64,000 nt of DNA from Paenibacillus nuruki (GTDB lineage Bacteria > Bacillota > Bacilli > Paenibacillales > Paenibacillaceae). This document shows, piece after piece, positions 43,925-53,012 of the stretch. The notes beneath the pieces are model-generated. The model saw only the letters and a program-made list of their open reading frames with translations. It was not told the DNA's origin and did not search any database. The position numbers and the translations under genes were made by a program. The stretch spans positions 1 to 64,000 of the forward strand of contig NZ_MDER01000086.1 in the NCBI RefSeq assembly GCF_001721045.1, read 5' to 3'. The number at the start of each line of letters is the position of its first letter. Position 1 is the stretch's first letter.

Positions 43925-45217
43925 TTAAGGTTGATTATTGGACAAAATCGCATTAGCATCTGCACGGAACTTCGGTGCGACTTCAGCAGCGGTTGCTTGT
44001 CCAAAGTTAATTTGCTCCACGTAATCGGTTAGTGCTGCAATAATCTCAGCAGATCCTACAGGTGGTGGCGGGCTCATAGGCGAACTAATTGGTTCCATTT
44101 TGGCAACAAAATCAAATACTTGTTTCTCTGTTTCACTGAGTTCTGGTGCCACTGCTTTTTTCACAGCCGCAGAGATCGGTACACCACGCTCACCTTTGAT
44201 CAATTTATTCGCATCTTGATTGTTGATCCAGAAGTCGATAAATTTAGCTGCTTCGTCTTTGGATTGCGAACTTTTCGCTACAGCCCAGTACATACTTGGT
44301 TGCATATAAATTCCTTTTTCCATATCCGGTCCTACCATAGGAGCAAGCTCCATCGGACGATTCACAACACGCTGTAACGCTACGAATTGATTCGACCATT
44401 GCCAGATCCCGATACCTGTACCTTTTACAATATCCGACTCTTCTAGAATCCCTTTAGTCTGGTTCAATTTCTCTTGGGAAGGGACAGCACCTTCTTTGAT
44501 CAGCTCTGCTAACATGCCGAAGAATTCAGTGAATAGCGCATCATCTTCATATCCAAGTGCGGTTCCTTCTGCATTGTAAAGCGATTGACCTTTGGTACGT
44601 AAAAAGTAATTAAAGAAAATATCTGCTGCCATCGAACTATCAAAGTAAATTCCTTTGTCTTTTGCTTTAAGCGCAATTTCTTTATATTGATCCCATGTCC
44701 AATTGTCTGGAATTTCATTGATTCCTGCTTTTTTCAAAATCGCTGGATCGTACTGGAATCCTAAAACGTTAACCCCTGTTGGCATACCGTATTGTACGCC
44801 ACCAATCACACCTGTTTTAAGTACGTTTTCAGTCACATCATCGACTTTAATTTTACTGCCTAAGTAAGGGGTCAAGTCTTCCAATTGTCCATTTTTAGCA
44901 TATTGGCTAATATAAGATACATCCATTTGCATAATATCTGGCAATTGATTAGCCGCTGCTTGTGGCGCTAGCTTTTTCCAATAATCGTCAAAAGAAGCAT
45001 ATTCGATATCGATATTCACACCTGGATTTTGCTCTTTATACATATCAATAATTTTTTGTGTATATTCATGTCTAGTGTCTGATCCCCACCAAGCAATACG
45101 AAGCGTTTTGCCATCTGTACCTCCACTCGCATTACTACCTCCGCTACCTGAATTACCGCAAGCTGTGATAAAAAGTAGAATAGTGACCATGAATAACAGT
45201 GCTGTTTTTTTTCTCAT
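43925..45217 (-). CDS. yesO: Sugar-binding lipoprotein of the importer (YesO-like)
   Basis: A 430-residue extracellular solute-binding protein, family 1. The lipobox is FITAC (Cys near residue 20), followed by a Gly/Ser linker and LRIAWWGSDTRHEYTQKIIDMYKEQNPGVNIDIEY, the usual start of the fold. It should capture rhamnogalacturonan disaccharides or oligomers. GAAAGGGGAG precedes the ATG. A consensus cre site lies 35-50 nt upstream of the start. Confidence 0.92.
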   Translation of the reverse strand: MRKKTALLFMVTILLFITACGNSGSGGSNASGGTDGKTLRIAWWGSDTRHEYTQKIIDMYKEQNPGVNIDIEYASFDDYWKKLAPQAAANQLPDIMQMDVSYISQYAKNGQLEDLTPYLGSKIKVDDVTENVLKTGVIGGVQYGMPTGVNVLGFQYDPAILKKAGINEIPDNWTWDQYKEIALKAKDKGIYFDSSMAADIFFNYFLRTKGQSLYNAEGTALGYEDDALFTEFFGMLAELIKEGAVPSQEKLNQTKGILEESDIVKGTGIGIWQWSNQFVALQRVVNRPMELAPMVGPDMEKGIYMQPSMYWAVAKSSQSKDEAAKFIDFWINNQDANKLIKGERGVPISAAVKKAVAPELSETEKQVFDFVAKMEPISSPMSPPPPVGSAEIIAALTDYVEQINFGQATAAEVAPKFRADANAILSNNQP

Positions 45218-45251
45218 TATATTCTCCCCTTTCGTTAATCAAACGGATATT

Positions 45252-45267
45252 TTGTTAACGCTTACAT
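45252..45267. promoter_or_regulatory. Catabolite-responsive element (cre) upstream of yesO
   Basis: TTGTTAACGCTTACAT fits the CcpA consensus WTGNNARCGNWWWCAW at every position. It lies just upstream of the yesO ribosome binding site, where bound CcpA would block transcription (glucose repression). Confidence 0.85.
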
Positions 45268-45393
45268 TTAAGTTGTATCTTCATTTTCGCAGATGAAAGA
45301 TCACAAATGAATACACAAATCCGATGTGATCGTGTAAAAAACAGAGTAGTCTGGATTTCTGCTAAGACGGATATTTGTATCCAAATGATTTGG

Positions 45394-45565
45394 TTTACGG
45401 TATAAAGTGGCTTTCGCTACGATCATCATCTTATTCTTGTCGTCGCTTGTTGTACTGAACTCCCTTGAATAACCGCTATGCGGTAGGGAGTTTAGTACAA
45501 AGGCGAGCGCTTCGCTCTTTCAGAATATGATGATGCTCTTCGCTTGTGCGTTGAGGTACTGTAAA
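45394..45565. repeat. Large structured intergenic repeat element, copy A
   Basis: The ends TTTACGGTA (45394-45402) and TACTGTAAA (45557-45565) are inverted. Inside, a 17-nt arm starting GATCATCATC (45421-45437) pairs with 45522-45538 (two mismatches). Nested in it are a hairpin of TGTACTGAACTCCCT (45451-45465) with AGGGAGTTTAGTACA (45486-45500), capped by ACCGC-TAT-GCGGT, and a small hairpin GAGCG-CTT-CGCTC. It carries GCTCTTTCAGAA (45514-45525), also found at the same place in the element at 54459. It sits between yesN and yesO with no coding capacity. Confidence 0.75.
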
Positions 45566-45581
45566 TTTGATTTAAGTCAAA

Positions 45582-45613
45582 ATAAAAAGCGACAATCAAA
45601 AGTCGCTTTTTAT
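45582..45613. terminator. yesN terminator
   Basis: ATAAAAAGCGAC (45582-45593) pairs with GTCGCTTTTTAT (45602-45613); the poly-A/poly-T edges make it usable on both strands. On the minus strand it lies about 100 nt after the yesN stop. Confidence 0.9.
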
Positions 45614-45709
45614 TTTAAAGTATGTTGTACAATAATTTTACTATTGATGTATTTTGATGATTTATTTCATTGTTGATTATCATATTTAATGTATTTTTCG
45701 AAAATGAGT

Positions 45710-47269
45710 TTACTCTTCACTTTTCCGATATTCGGTTGGGGTCATGCCTGTCCATTTTTTGAATACTTGACTGAAATATTGAGAGTTGCCACCGAATCCG
45801 AATAGTTCGGCGAGTTCGAATACTTTTACATCTCCACTACGACGAATATGATCAGTTGAGCGTTCAATTCGATAACGATTGACATAATGAGAGAAATTAT
45901 CGCCGGTTACTTTTTTGAAAATCTTACCGAGGTAATCAGGGTTCATATAGAGCATCTGATTGGCAACACCGTTAAGTGATAATTCAGCACTGGTGTAATT
46001 TTGTTCGATGATCTGGATCATTTTATTGACGACCGAAGATTGACGATTCACATTGCTCTTATAGTAACTCATCGTTAAGTAAGCCGCCGCTTCTTGCACG
46101 AATTCATGCAATCCAGTCAGTGTATCTAACATCGCCAGTTCTGCCATTCGGCTGGTAAATAAAGAACGTTCTTCTGGTAAGCATAAGCGAATCATAACGG
46201 CATACAATTGCAGCACATACGAGCGGGTGACTCCAATATCATGTCTCCACTCCGCTAAAGTTACAAATAAGCGGTCAATTTCCGCAGTCACTTCTTCCAT
46301 TTGCCCTGATTTGATTAACAGTGTGAATGCTTCTTCATCCAGTTCAAAAGAAGTACTGTCTTTCTGATCGGCTAATGCTAGATCGGACTTGGTAATGATA
46401 CTCCCTTCGCCTACATAGAAGCGATGATTCATACACTGTTGTGTATCCCGATACATACGACGTAATGAGATCATATAATCCGGTTCACTGAGAGCGATTG
46501 TTACTTCTAATTTGTAAAAGCCTGCAAAGACATTCTGTACATGTTCCAGATCACTAATGAGCTTCGAGATCGATGTAGGATCATCTAATAAAAGAAGTAA
46601 TTCATCCTGCATATGAATCGTTGTGCCCATCAACACGCCATCCAGTAGATCATCCGCGATATTTTTCAGTGCAAATAAATGTTCATATTCATGAGATTCT
46701 TCGACACGCATCAAAGCCATACGTACTGGGCGATCACGTAGATTGAGATGAAACAGTTGCTCATAATAATCGAGATCACGTACACCGTACATTTTATTCG
46801 CAATAAATTCTTTCAGAAATTGTTCTTTCACTTGGGGCAACATACGTGTAAATTGTTCTTTCATACTGTTTACGAATTGATCTCGTTCATGTTCAACCTC
46901 ACGTTCGGATAATAATTCACTGATCGCTTCTTGAATCTGACGTTCGTTGCAAGGCTTAACCAGATAATGCTTCACCCCGTATTGCATCGCTCTACGTGCA
47001 TAATCAAAGTCTTTATGACCGGACAACATAATAAACCGCACATCTGGAAATGATGCATGCGTCTTCGCTACAAGTCCAATCCCATCCAATCCCGGCATCG
47101 AAATATCACTGATCACGATATCCGGACAATTCGCTTGAATCTGTTCATACGCTTCCAGTCCATTACGAGCCGTACCGATCAATTCAGTTCCACTTTCTTG
47201 CCAATTCACAACCTGTGATATTCCTTCTAAGATCATCCGTTCATCATCCACTAACAATACTTTATACAT
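45710..47269 (-). CDS. yesN: Response regulator with AraC output domain (YesN-like)
   Basis: A 519-residue regulator. The receiver domain (about 1-120) has the phosphoacceptor Asp in DIVISDISMPGLDG; a long helical linker follows; the C-terminal ~100 residues are an AraC/XylS HTH pair (SLNGVANQMLYMNPDYLGKIFKKVTG and FGGNSQYFSQVFKKWTGMTPTEYRKS). It should activate the importer operon downstream. ATG 47269 follows GAGGGG at 9 nt and overlaps the yesM 3' end by 8 nt. Confidence 0.93.
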   Translation of the reverse strand: MYKVLLVDDERMILEGISQVVNWQESGTELIGTARNGLEAYEQIQANCPDIVISDISMPGLDGIGLVAKTHASFPDVRFIMLSGHKDFDYARRAMQYGVKHYLVKPCNERQIQEAISELLSEREVEHERDQFVNSMKEQFTRMLPQVKEQFLKEFIANKMYGVRDLDYYEQLFHLNLRDRPVRMALMRVEESHEYEHLFALKNIADDLLDGVLMGTTIHMQDELLLLLDDPTSISKLISDLEHVQNVFAGFYKLEVTIALSEPDYMISLRRMYRDTQQCMNHRFYVGEGSIITKSDLALADQKDSTSFELDEEAFTLLIKSGQMEEVTAEIDRLFVTLAEWRHDIGVTRSYVLQLYAVMIRLCLPEERSLFTSRMAELAMLDTLTGLHEFVQEAAAYLTMSYYKSNVNRQSSVVNKMIQIIEQNYTSAELSLNGVANQMLYMNPDYLGKIFKKVTGDNFSHYVNRYRIERSTDHIRRSGDVKVFELAELFGFGGNSQYFSQVFKKWTGMTPTEYRKSEE

Positions 47270-49025
47270 CTTGCGCTTCCCCTCTTTCATAAGGAATACG
47301 AATATGAAAAGCAGTAATCACACCGGGTAGACTTTCAATTTCCATTCCATACTCTGAGCCAAATGTTAGCCGAATCCGTTCGATAATATTACTGAGTCCA
47401 ATTCCTTCACCACGTGTCTGTACTTGTCCACTATGCAGACGTTCTAGAAATTCAGCCGTCATCCCGGGCCCATCGTCTTCGACACTGATATAAAGTACAT
47501 CTTCTTCATGTCTAGCTACAATCCGAATATGACATACGTTCACACTGGGTTCCAACGCATAATGAATCGCATTTTCGATCAGTGGTTGTAAAGTAAGCTT
47601 GGGAATAAGCGCATCTTTGAGATCATCAGGGATATCGACTTCAAAATGTAATCGTTCTTCAAATCGCATCTGCTGAATCGTGACGTAACTATAGACGATA
47701 TCAAGTTCACGTCCTAACGGGATCAACTTTTCGCTCATATTCACAGAACTACGTAGCAGAAAACCTAAAGCTTCGACCATTTCAGAGATTTTGGATTGTT
47801 TGTTTACTTTTGCCATCCAGTTAATAGATTCTAAGGTGTTGTATAGAAAATGGGGATTGATCTGTGCTTGTAATGCTTTGAGTTCAGTCTCACGAATGAT
47901 GAGTTGTTTGGCATAATTTTCATCGATTAATTCACTGATTCGCCGTAACATACGATTAAAGGTACGGTGTAATAATCCAACTTCTGTCTGCGAGCCTTCG
48001 GGTACAGGCCCCAGTGTTAATTCTTCCAGACGATCCAGATTACCAGTCTCTACCGTTCTCATTTTCTGCAATAAACGTTCCATCGGTCTTGTAATACTGC
48101 GAGATAATCGTGTGCCGAAAGCTAATCCTAATAAAAAGATAGCGATAAAAATAATAGTCACCAGACGCTTCATCCATGTAATTCGTTCGAACATCGGGTC
48201 AAAAGGAGTCATATGCAAATACGTCCAGCCCGTATAAGGCGATTGAATCCGAGCGGAAAAATACCCGCCTTCCGGCAAGTTCACTACACCATATGGCTGA
48301 TTGCGACTCAGTTCTTGGTTAATCTCTGTTTCGCTAAATGATAATTTCTCAGGATACACAATCTCTTGATGATCTGCGATCACCAGCGTACTCCCTGCTG
48401 ACTGATGAACCTGTTTATCGACGATCCGGTCGATCCGAATACGGATAATAACTGTACCTAGATTTTTCAGTGTGAAAGTTGATCCGGTAAAAGCTTTGAA
48501 TTGCCGCACCGCTAACAATGAAGATTTGCCACCAACATACCAAGCATTCGCTCCATTATTCTGGTCTGCCAATGTTGTTAGATCGGTTCGTAATTCAGCC
48601 GGTATCCCTTCACGATTGCCTGCTGACATCACTTCGCCTTCTTTATCAATCACCATCATGGAGTATACAAAAGGTTCAGAACCCGCAAAAGCGATCAAGC
48701 GATTGGTCAGCTTTTTGCGTAATACATTTTTTTGATATACCGAATTAGTCTGTTCCAGTTCTGTTAAGTACCGCTGTAATTGTTCGTCTGTGACAACTTT
48801 GAATGATAAATGCTCCATATCTTTCAGTTGATTTTCGATTCCGACCGAAGACATATTGAGTAGCTCAGAAGTCTTCTCATACATTTGGCTATCATACGTT
48901 TCATACAAATTACTGAGTACCAGTGCATAAAAAGCAAAGCTTCCTAACAACAATGCAGAGATAAGTAGCAACATTTTTCGATGAATACCTAGATTATTGT
49001 AAGCGCTTTTAATTCTGGTAAACAT
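47262..49025 (-). CDS. yesM: Sensor histidine kinase (YesM-like)
   Basis: A 587-residue kinase. Two membrane helices (about residues 18-40 and 285-305) flank an extracellular Cache-like sensor; then a HAMP domain, the His_kinase motif with the phospho-His in INPHFLYNTLESINWM, and a HATPase_c domain (VEDDGPGM, GEGIGLSNI). It probably senses pectin-derived oligosaccharides, directly or through YesO, and phosphorylates YesN. ATG 49025 follows GGTGGAG; a GTG at 49040 overlaps that site. Confidence 0.93.
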   Translation of the reverse strand: MFTRIKSAYNNLGIHRKMLLLISALLLGSFAFYALVLSNLYETYDSQMYEKTSELLNMSSVGIENQLKDMEHLSFKVVTDEQLQRYLTELEQTNSVYQKNVLRKKLTNRLIAFAGSEPFVYSMMVIDKEGEVMSAGNREGIPAELRTDLTTLADQNNGANAWYVGGKSSLLAVRQFKAFTGSTFTLKNLGTVIIRIRIDRIVDKQVHQSAGSTLVIADHQEIVYPEKLSFSETEINQELSRNQPYGVVNLPEGGYFSARIQSPYTGWTYLHMTPFDPMFERITWMKRLVTIIFIAIFLLGLAFGTRLSRSITRPMERLLQKMRTVETGNLDRLEELTLGPVPEGSQTEVGLLHRTFNRMLRRISELIDENYAKQLIIRETELKALQAQINPHFLYNTLESINWMAKVNKQSKISEMVEALGFLLRSSVNMSEKLIPLGRELDIVYSYVTIQQMRFEERLHFEVDIPDDLKDALIPKLTLQPLIENAIHYALEPSVNVCHIRIVARHEEDVLYISVEDDGPGMTAEFLERLHSGQVQTRGEGIGLSNIIERIRLTFGSEYGMEIESLPGVITAFHIRIPYERGEAQDV

Positions 49026-49070
49026 AAGAATAGTCTCCACCTTTGCTACCCCTTAGTATTTACACTTTTA

Positions 49071-49086
49071 ATGATAACGTTTACAT
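49071..49086. promoter_or_regulatory. Catabolite-responsive element (cre) upstream of yesM
   Basis: ATGATAACGTTTACAT fits the CcpA consensus WTGNNARCGNWWWCAW at every position, 46 bp upstream of the yesM start. With the site before yesO it puts both the regulator and transport/catabolic transcripts under carbon control. Confidence 0.85.
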
Positions 49087-49191
49087 TTTTATTAATTAAA
49101 TTCCAATTCCTGTATGTTTATTATAGCGTGAATACTCCAAAATTTCAGTATATGTTTATAAATACCAAGTTTTACAATCGTATATAGCAAA

Positions 49192-49223
49192 AAATAACCT
49201 CTTTTGAGCCTCAGAGGTTATTT
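49192..49223 (-). terminator. Terminator of the alpha/beta hydrolase gene
   Basis: AAATAACCTC (49192-49201) with GAGGTTATTT (49214-49223), 12-nt loop; on the minus strand the stem runs into a T6 tract. Confidence 0.9.
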
Positions 49224-49258
49224 GATATGATCTAGTTTAATACACTATAGTTTACATT

Positions 49259-50164
49259 TTACTTAAGCGTATTTGCTTGAAGAAAGTTTAATATATCGCT
49301 ATTTAGGATCTCATGAAAATCGGTACGATTAAATCCGGCAGGATCTTGAGAAGGAGGAAATGCTGGATTTTTCATCGTTTCAGGAAAAGGGCTAAGAAAT
49401 GAAAAATGTCCTGCATTTTGAATCGTTCGATATTCAACTTGTTGAGGATGTGCTACTCCGTGTAATACAATTTGAGCGTGAAAATAAGGAGTATACTGAT
49501 CTTGCTCCGCATCTAGCATCAGAATAGGTATATCTACATTTTTTAATGCTCTTTCTTCTCGAAACCATACCGATGCAGGTGCTAATAATACAAGTGATTG
49601 AATTCGGTGATCTGAAGTTACTTCTATCGGATGTTCGGTTTGATCTGGAGACTCATGGTCAAATGAAGTCGGTAACCCACCTGCTACAGCTAATGCTGTG
49701 TACCCTCCCAAAGAATGACCAATTAAAGATACGTGATCAGACTGTACCACTTTTTGAAATACATTATTCTCACAAAACCAATCGATAGCTAGTCCAATAT
49801 GTCTTGGTCTATGTGTAAGATTCTGTATCGTACCTTCCCATTGATTGTTATTGCGATTATTGTAAAGATGCTCTGGCATACCCACTACAAATCCATGACG
49901 TGCTAAATATTGAGCTAATGTACGATGTACCAAAGGGGAACCACTATTCCCATGGGAGATGATCACCAAAGGGAATAACATGTCTTCGATAGGGTCTGCA
50001 TCTTTTGACAATTCTAATGTGTAGGGTCCAAGTGGTTCGATACATTCAGGACTTGTTGTCGGATACATAATCGTCATTGGCAAGGATACAGCTAATAATG
50101 TATCCTCTACTACCACCTGACGATATCCTGCATGATAACGATGGCTTATTTCTTTACTTTCCAC
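49259..50164 (-). CDS. Alpha/beta hydrolase (dienelactone hydrolase/PAF-acetylhydrolase-like)
   Basis: A 301-residue cytosolic hydrolase. The nucleophile elbow is LIGHSLGGYTALA (Ser about residue 149), an oxyanion region ISHGNSGSPLVHRT precedes it, and NAGHFSFLSPFP carries the likely catalytic His. It resembles predicted dienelactone hydrolases (COG4188) and PAF-AH-like enzymes. Monocistronic with its own terminator. Substrate unknown. Confidence 0.82.
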   Translation of the reverse strand: MESKEISHRYHAGYRQVVVEDTLLAVSLPMTIMYPTTSPECIEPLGPYTLELSKDADPIEDMLFPLVIISHGNSGSPLVHRTLAQYLARHGFVVGMPEHLYNNRNNNQWEGTIQNLTHRPRHIGLAIDWFCENNVFQKVVQSDHVSLIGHSLGGYTALAVAGGLPTSFDHESPDQTEHPIEVTSDHRIQSLVLLAPASVWFREERALKNVDIPILMLDAEQDQYTPYFHAQIVLHGVAHPQQVEYRTIQNAGHFSFLSPFPETMKNPAFPPSQDPAGFNRTDFHEILNSDILNFLQANTLK

Positions 50165-50285
50165 ATAACACCTTCCTTTTCGTATCTATTGCTATTCTAA
50201 AGTTAGTAGTTGCTTATTATGTATAGAGGGCTTATTGCTAAGAACCCTCTCTATTTGATTGCTAAATACGATGTTATTTATTCTA

Positions 50286-51560
50286 TTATGATCTAATAAA
50301 GACAGCTTTCCAGCGAGCTACATATTGTACATTATAATCAAATGCTTGAGTGAGTACAGTTAAAGGCACATAGACTTTCTGCGTTCCTTTAGTCGTTTGT
50401 ATAAAAGCACTATTATCTATCGTTTGAGTAGCACCATTTACTTTGATTTGTTTACTATTTACTGGAATACTGATTTTGTTTTTGCCACTTTGGATGGTTG
50501 CTGTTTGTGTAGCATTCGACCAGTTGACTGTTGCACCCAAAGCTGTAGTGACATCTCGCAATGTAACATAGGTTTTGCCTTTACGAATCAGCGGAGCATA
50601 TGCCGTTTGAAGGGGTTGCCCGTTAGTTACAATCACAGGAGTTGTTGATGTAGCAGATTGTCCTTTTATAAATGGAGTCCTATCCCCTTTACTTCCCCAG
50701 ATCGTTTGTGCAAAAGTATGAGCAATCGCATCGTACCCTGTCTGATTCGGGTGAATATCTCCCTCTGCAATATGAGTCATAGCTAACTCTTTGCCCGGAA
50801 AATCTTTAGAAACATGAGCGACACGCACATCATATCCTTGAGCGACATAAGACTTTACAGTCTGATCAACAATCTGGCTAAATTGATTAGCCACTGTATT
50901 CAGTCCTGCATATAATTGAGTGCCTACTTCAGCAGGCATAGGTTGGTATTGATCTGCAACTACAATGACTGCTTTGGCATTGAGCGATGTTAATTGCTTC
51001 ATAATATGATCGATATTGATTTTGTACTTTGTACCGACTTGATCCAGATTCAGACTGGAAATATCTTGTGGCAATTCATTCAGAGAACCCAATGCGTTCA
51101 GGAAATCGTTGCCTCCAATCGTAACCGTAATCAGATCCGCTTGAGCAATATCTTTTTTCGCCTGAATCGTATTGAGTGAATAGACGGCTCCGGGCAAATT
51201 AGCTTGAATATCATTCGTCGTGATCTTTGATCCTGCGGTGACTTCGCTTAAATAATTATCAAGTCCTGTACTGGTTAATCCAAGGATGCTGTGGTTCTGA
51301 GATTGTACAGCACTGCGGAATAACCCTTGTTCTGCGATTCGGGGTGCAAATCCATCATAATTAGCAGCTTTCACACCTGGCTCATATCCTGCTGTAATCG
51401 AATCGCCAAGAAAGACCATATGTGAAAAAGCACGCTTGGCATCTGGATTCTGACTTGAGGTGGCGGCATCCACTTGCGCTCCTCCTAGACCTACACTACT
51501 ACCGACTAGACTGATTATTACCACCATCAAACCTAGTATTTGTTTATAATTCTTTTTCAT
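50286..51560 (-). CDS. Secreted SGNH/GDSL hydrolase with copper-amine-oxidase-type C-terminal domain
   Basis: A 424-residue secreted protein. Signal peptide about residues 1-32, then an SGNH fold: FLGDSITAGYEPG with the catalytic Ser, GGNDFLNALG, and the Asp-His of GDIHPNQTGYDA. The last ~110 residues form a copper amine oxidase N-terminal-like domain (AYAPLIRKGKTYVTLRDVTTALGATVNW, VYVPLTVLTQAF), common on Paenibacillus surface proteins. It is probably an esterase or lipase. Start is uncertain: ATG 51560 has AAAGGA 11 nt away; ATG 51572 is almost on it. Confidence 0.87.
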   Translation of the reverse strand: MKKNYKQILGLMVVIISLVGSSVGLGGAQVDAATSSQNPDAKRAFSHMVFLGDSITAGYEPGVKAANYDGFAPRIAEQGLFRSAVQSQNHSILGLTSTGLDNYLSEVTAGSKITTNDIQANLPGAVYSLNTIQAKKDIAQADLITVTIGGNDFLNALGSLNELPQDISSLNLDQVGTKYKINIDHIMKQLTSLNAKAVIVVADQYQPMPAEVGTQLYAGLNTVANQFSQIVDQTVKSYVAQGYDVRVAHVSKDFPGKELAMTHIAEGDIHPNQTGYDAIAHTFAQTIWGSKGDRTPFIKGQSATSTTPVIVTNGQPLQTAYAPLIRKGKTYVTLRDVTTALGATVNWSNATQTATIQSGKNKISIPVNSKQIKVNGATQTIDNSAFIQTTKGTQKVYVPLTVLTQAFDYNVQYVARWKAVFIRS

Positions 51561-51687
51561 TCCGTGCTTCATCCTTTCTATCTCTGGTTCTGTCTAGTAA
51601 CTTCGATTGTTATTTACACCAAAAAAAGCTGTTATCTATTTTCCCTAAAGGGTGGTAGATAACAGCTCTTTACCCTGTATGATGTGA

Positions 51688-51957
51688 TCAACGAGATTCA
51701 GTATCATCTGTTGACTCTGGGCGCTTGATTTTGTTCATGTATTCATCATAACGTCCATCGATTTCTTTCGCCATTTTGCGATATTGCATCGTTTCTTCAG
51801 CGATAGGATCAAGTGTAGTCTGAATACGAATCTCATACTTCGAAGGAATCATACGTCGCTCTCTAACCTCACGGTCTTCTTCTTGCATAAAGCCTTCTGT
51901 TAAACGTTCGGTTAGCTCGCGTTCTAATTCTTCGGCTGATTTCTCAGATGAGCTCAT
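51688..51957 (-). CDS. Small charged hypothetical protein
   Basis: An 89-residue, strongly charged, helical soluble protein with a Glu/Arg-rich N-terminal half and no recognisable domain. ATG 51957 follows AAAGGAG at 8 nt. It lies about 125 bp downstream of the inositol monophosphatase gene on the same strand. Function unknown. Confidence 0.7.
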   Translation of the reverse strand: MSSSEKSAEELERELTERLTEGFMQEEDREVRERRMIPSKYEIRIQTTLDPIAEETMQYRKMAKEIDGRYDEYMNKIKRPESTDDTESR

Positions 51958-52092
51958 CTTGGTCACTCCTTTAACGATAATAATCGATTCGCCATAAGGA
52001 CTTGGTATGTGTAATAAAGCTGGATAGTATAATATTACCCCAAATCGTAGGGGTGTTAATCGTTGTATACCACATGATCCCGATTCAAATCA

Positions 52093-52968
52093 TTACTTTT
52101 GAGCCGGAATATGTTGAAGCCCTGCATCGTGTAATTCAGTCATTAATTCTTGATGAATATGACCATTAGTGGCTAACACATTGCGCACAGCTAGATGGTA
52201 ATCATCTCCTGAAATATCTCCAATTTGACCACCTGATTCAGTCACTAACAATGAACCTGCCGCCAAATCCCATGCGTTCAATCCAATTTCCCAGTAAGCA
52301 CTTAAGCGTCCTGCGGCAACATAAGCTAAATGTAATGCTGCTGAACCTCCATTACGAATACTACGTACTTTTGGTACAATCGCATTCAGTCCACTCATAT
52401 TCAGGCGCAACGATTCTCCTCGATCTGCTGGAAAACCTGTAGCCACCAAGCTTTCGCCCAGTGTAGCTTCTTGTGAAACTTTCATCAGATTACCATGCAC
52501 ATAAGCACCTTTACCTTTTTCGGCTACAAACAGTTCATCATGAGAAGGGTCATAGATGACACCAATAATTACTTCACCTTTGTGAGCAAGCGCAATCGAT
52601 ACACAAAAGTATGGGAAACCATGCACAAAGTTAGTCGTGCCATCAATTGGATCGACGATCCATACATATTCTGAATCTTTCACTGCATCAATCGCTTTGG
52701 CTGAAGCTGCTGCGCCTGCGCCCACACTTTCTTCTCCCAAAAATTCATCATCCGGGCAGTAGGTTAGAATAAGCTTACGAATCATCTGTTCTGCGCCTTT
52801 ATCGACTTCAGTGACCAGATCTTGTGAAGAGACTTTAGTATTTAATTGTTTATAGTCACCTAGCTTGCTTTTGATCCATTCGCCTGTTTTGGACGCCGCA
52901 TTAATAGCTACAGCTACTTTACTTTTTCCACTGACTACATAAGGTACTTTTTGTTGTTCTTCCATCAT
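52093..52968 (-). CDS. suhB: Inositol monophosphatase family protein (SuhB-like)
   Basis: A 291-residue phosphatase. The metal-binding motifs are GEESVG, VDPIDGTTNFVHGFPYF and, near the C terminus, WDLAAGSLLVTESGG. It dephosphorylates inositol monophosphates or related sugar phosphates. GGGGGA lies upstream of two adjacent ATG codons (52968, 52965). It is probably cytosolic and housekeeping. Confidence 0.92.
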   Translation of the reverse strand: MMEEQQKVPYVVSGKSKVAVAINAASKTGEWIKSKLGDYKQLNTKVSSQDLVTEVDKGAEQMIRKLILTYCPDDEFLGEESVGAGAAASAKAIDAVKDSEYVWIVDPIDGTTNFVHGFPYFCVSIALAHKGEVIIGVIYDPSHDELFVAEKGKGAYVHGNLMKVSQEATLGESLVATGFPADRGESLRLNMSGLNAIVPKVRSIRNGGSAALHLAYVAAGRLSAYWEIGLNAWDLAAGSLLVTESGGQIGDISGDDYHLAVRNVLATNGHIHQELMTELHDAGLQHIPAQK

Positions 52969-53012
52969 TTCATTCCCCCTGATTTCTGGAATCTACATCT
53001 ACCTACATTATA

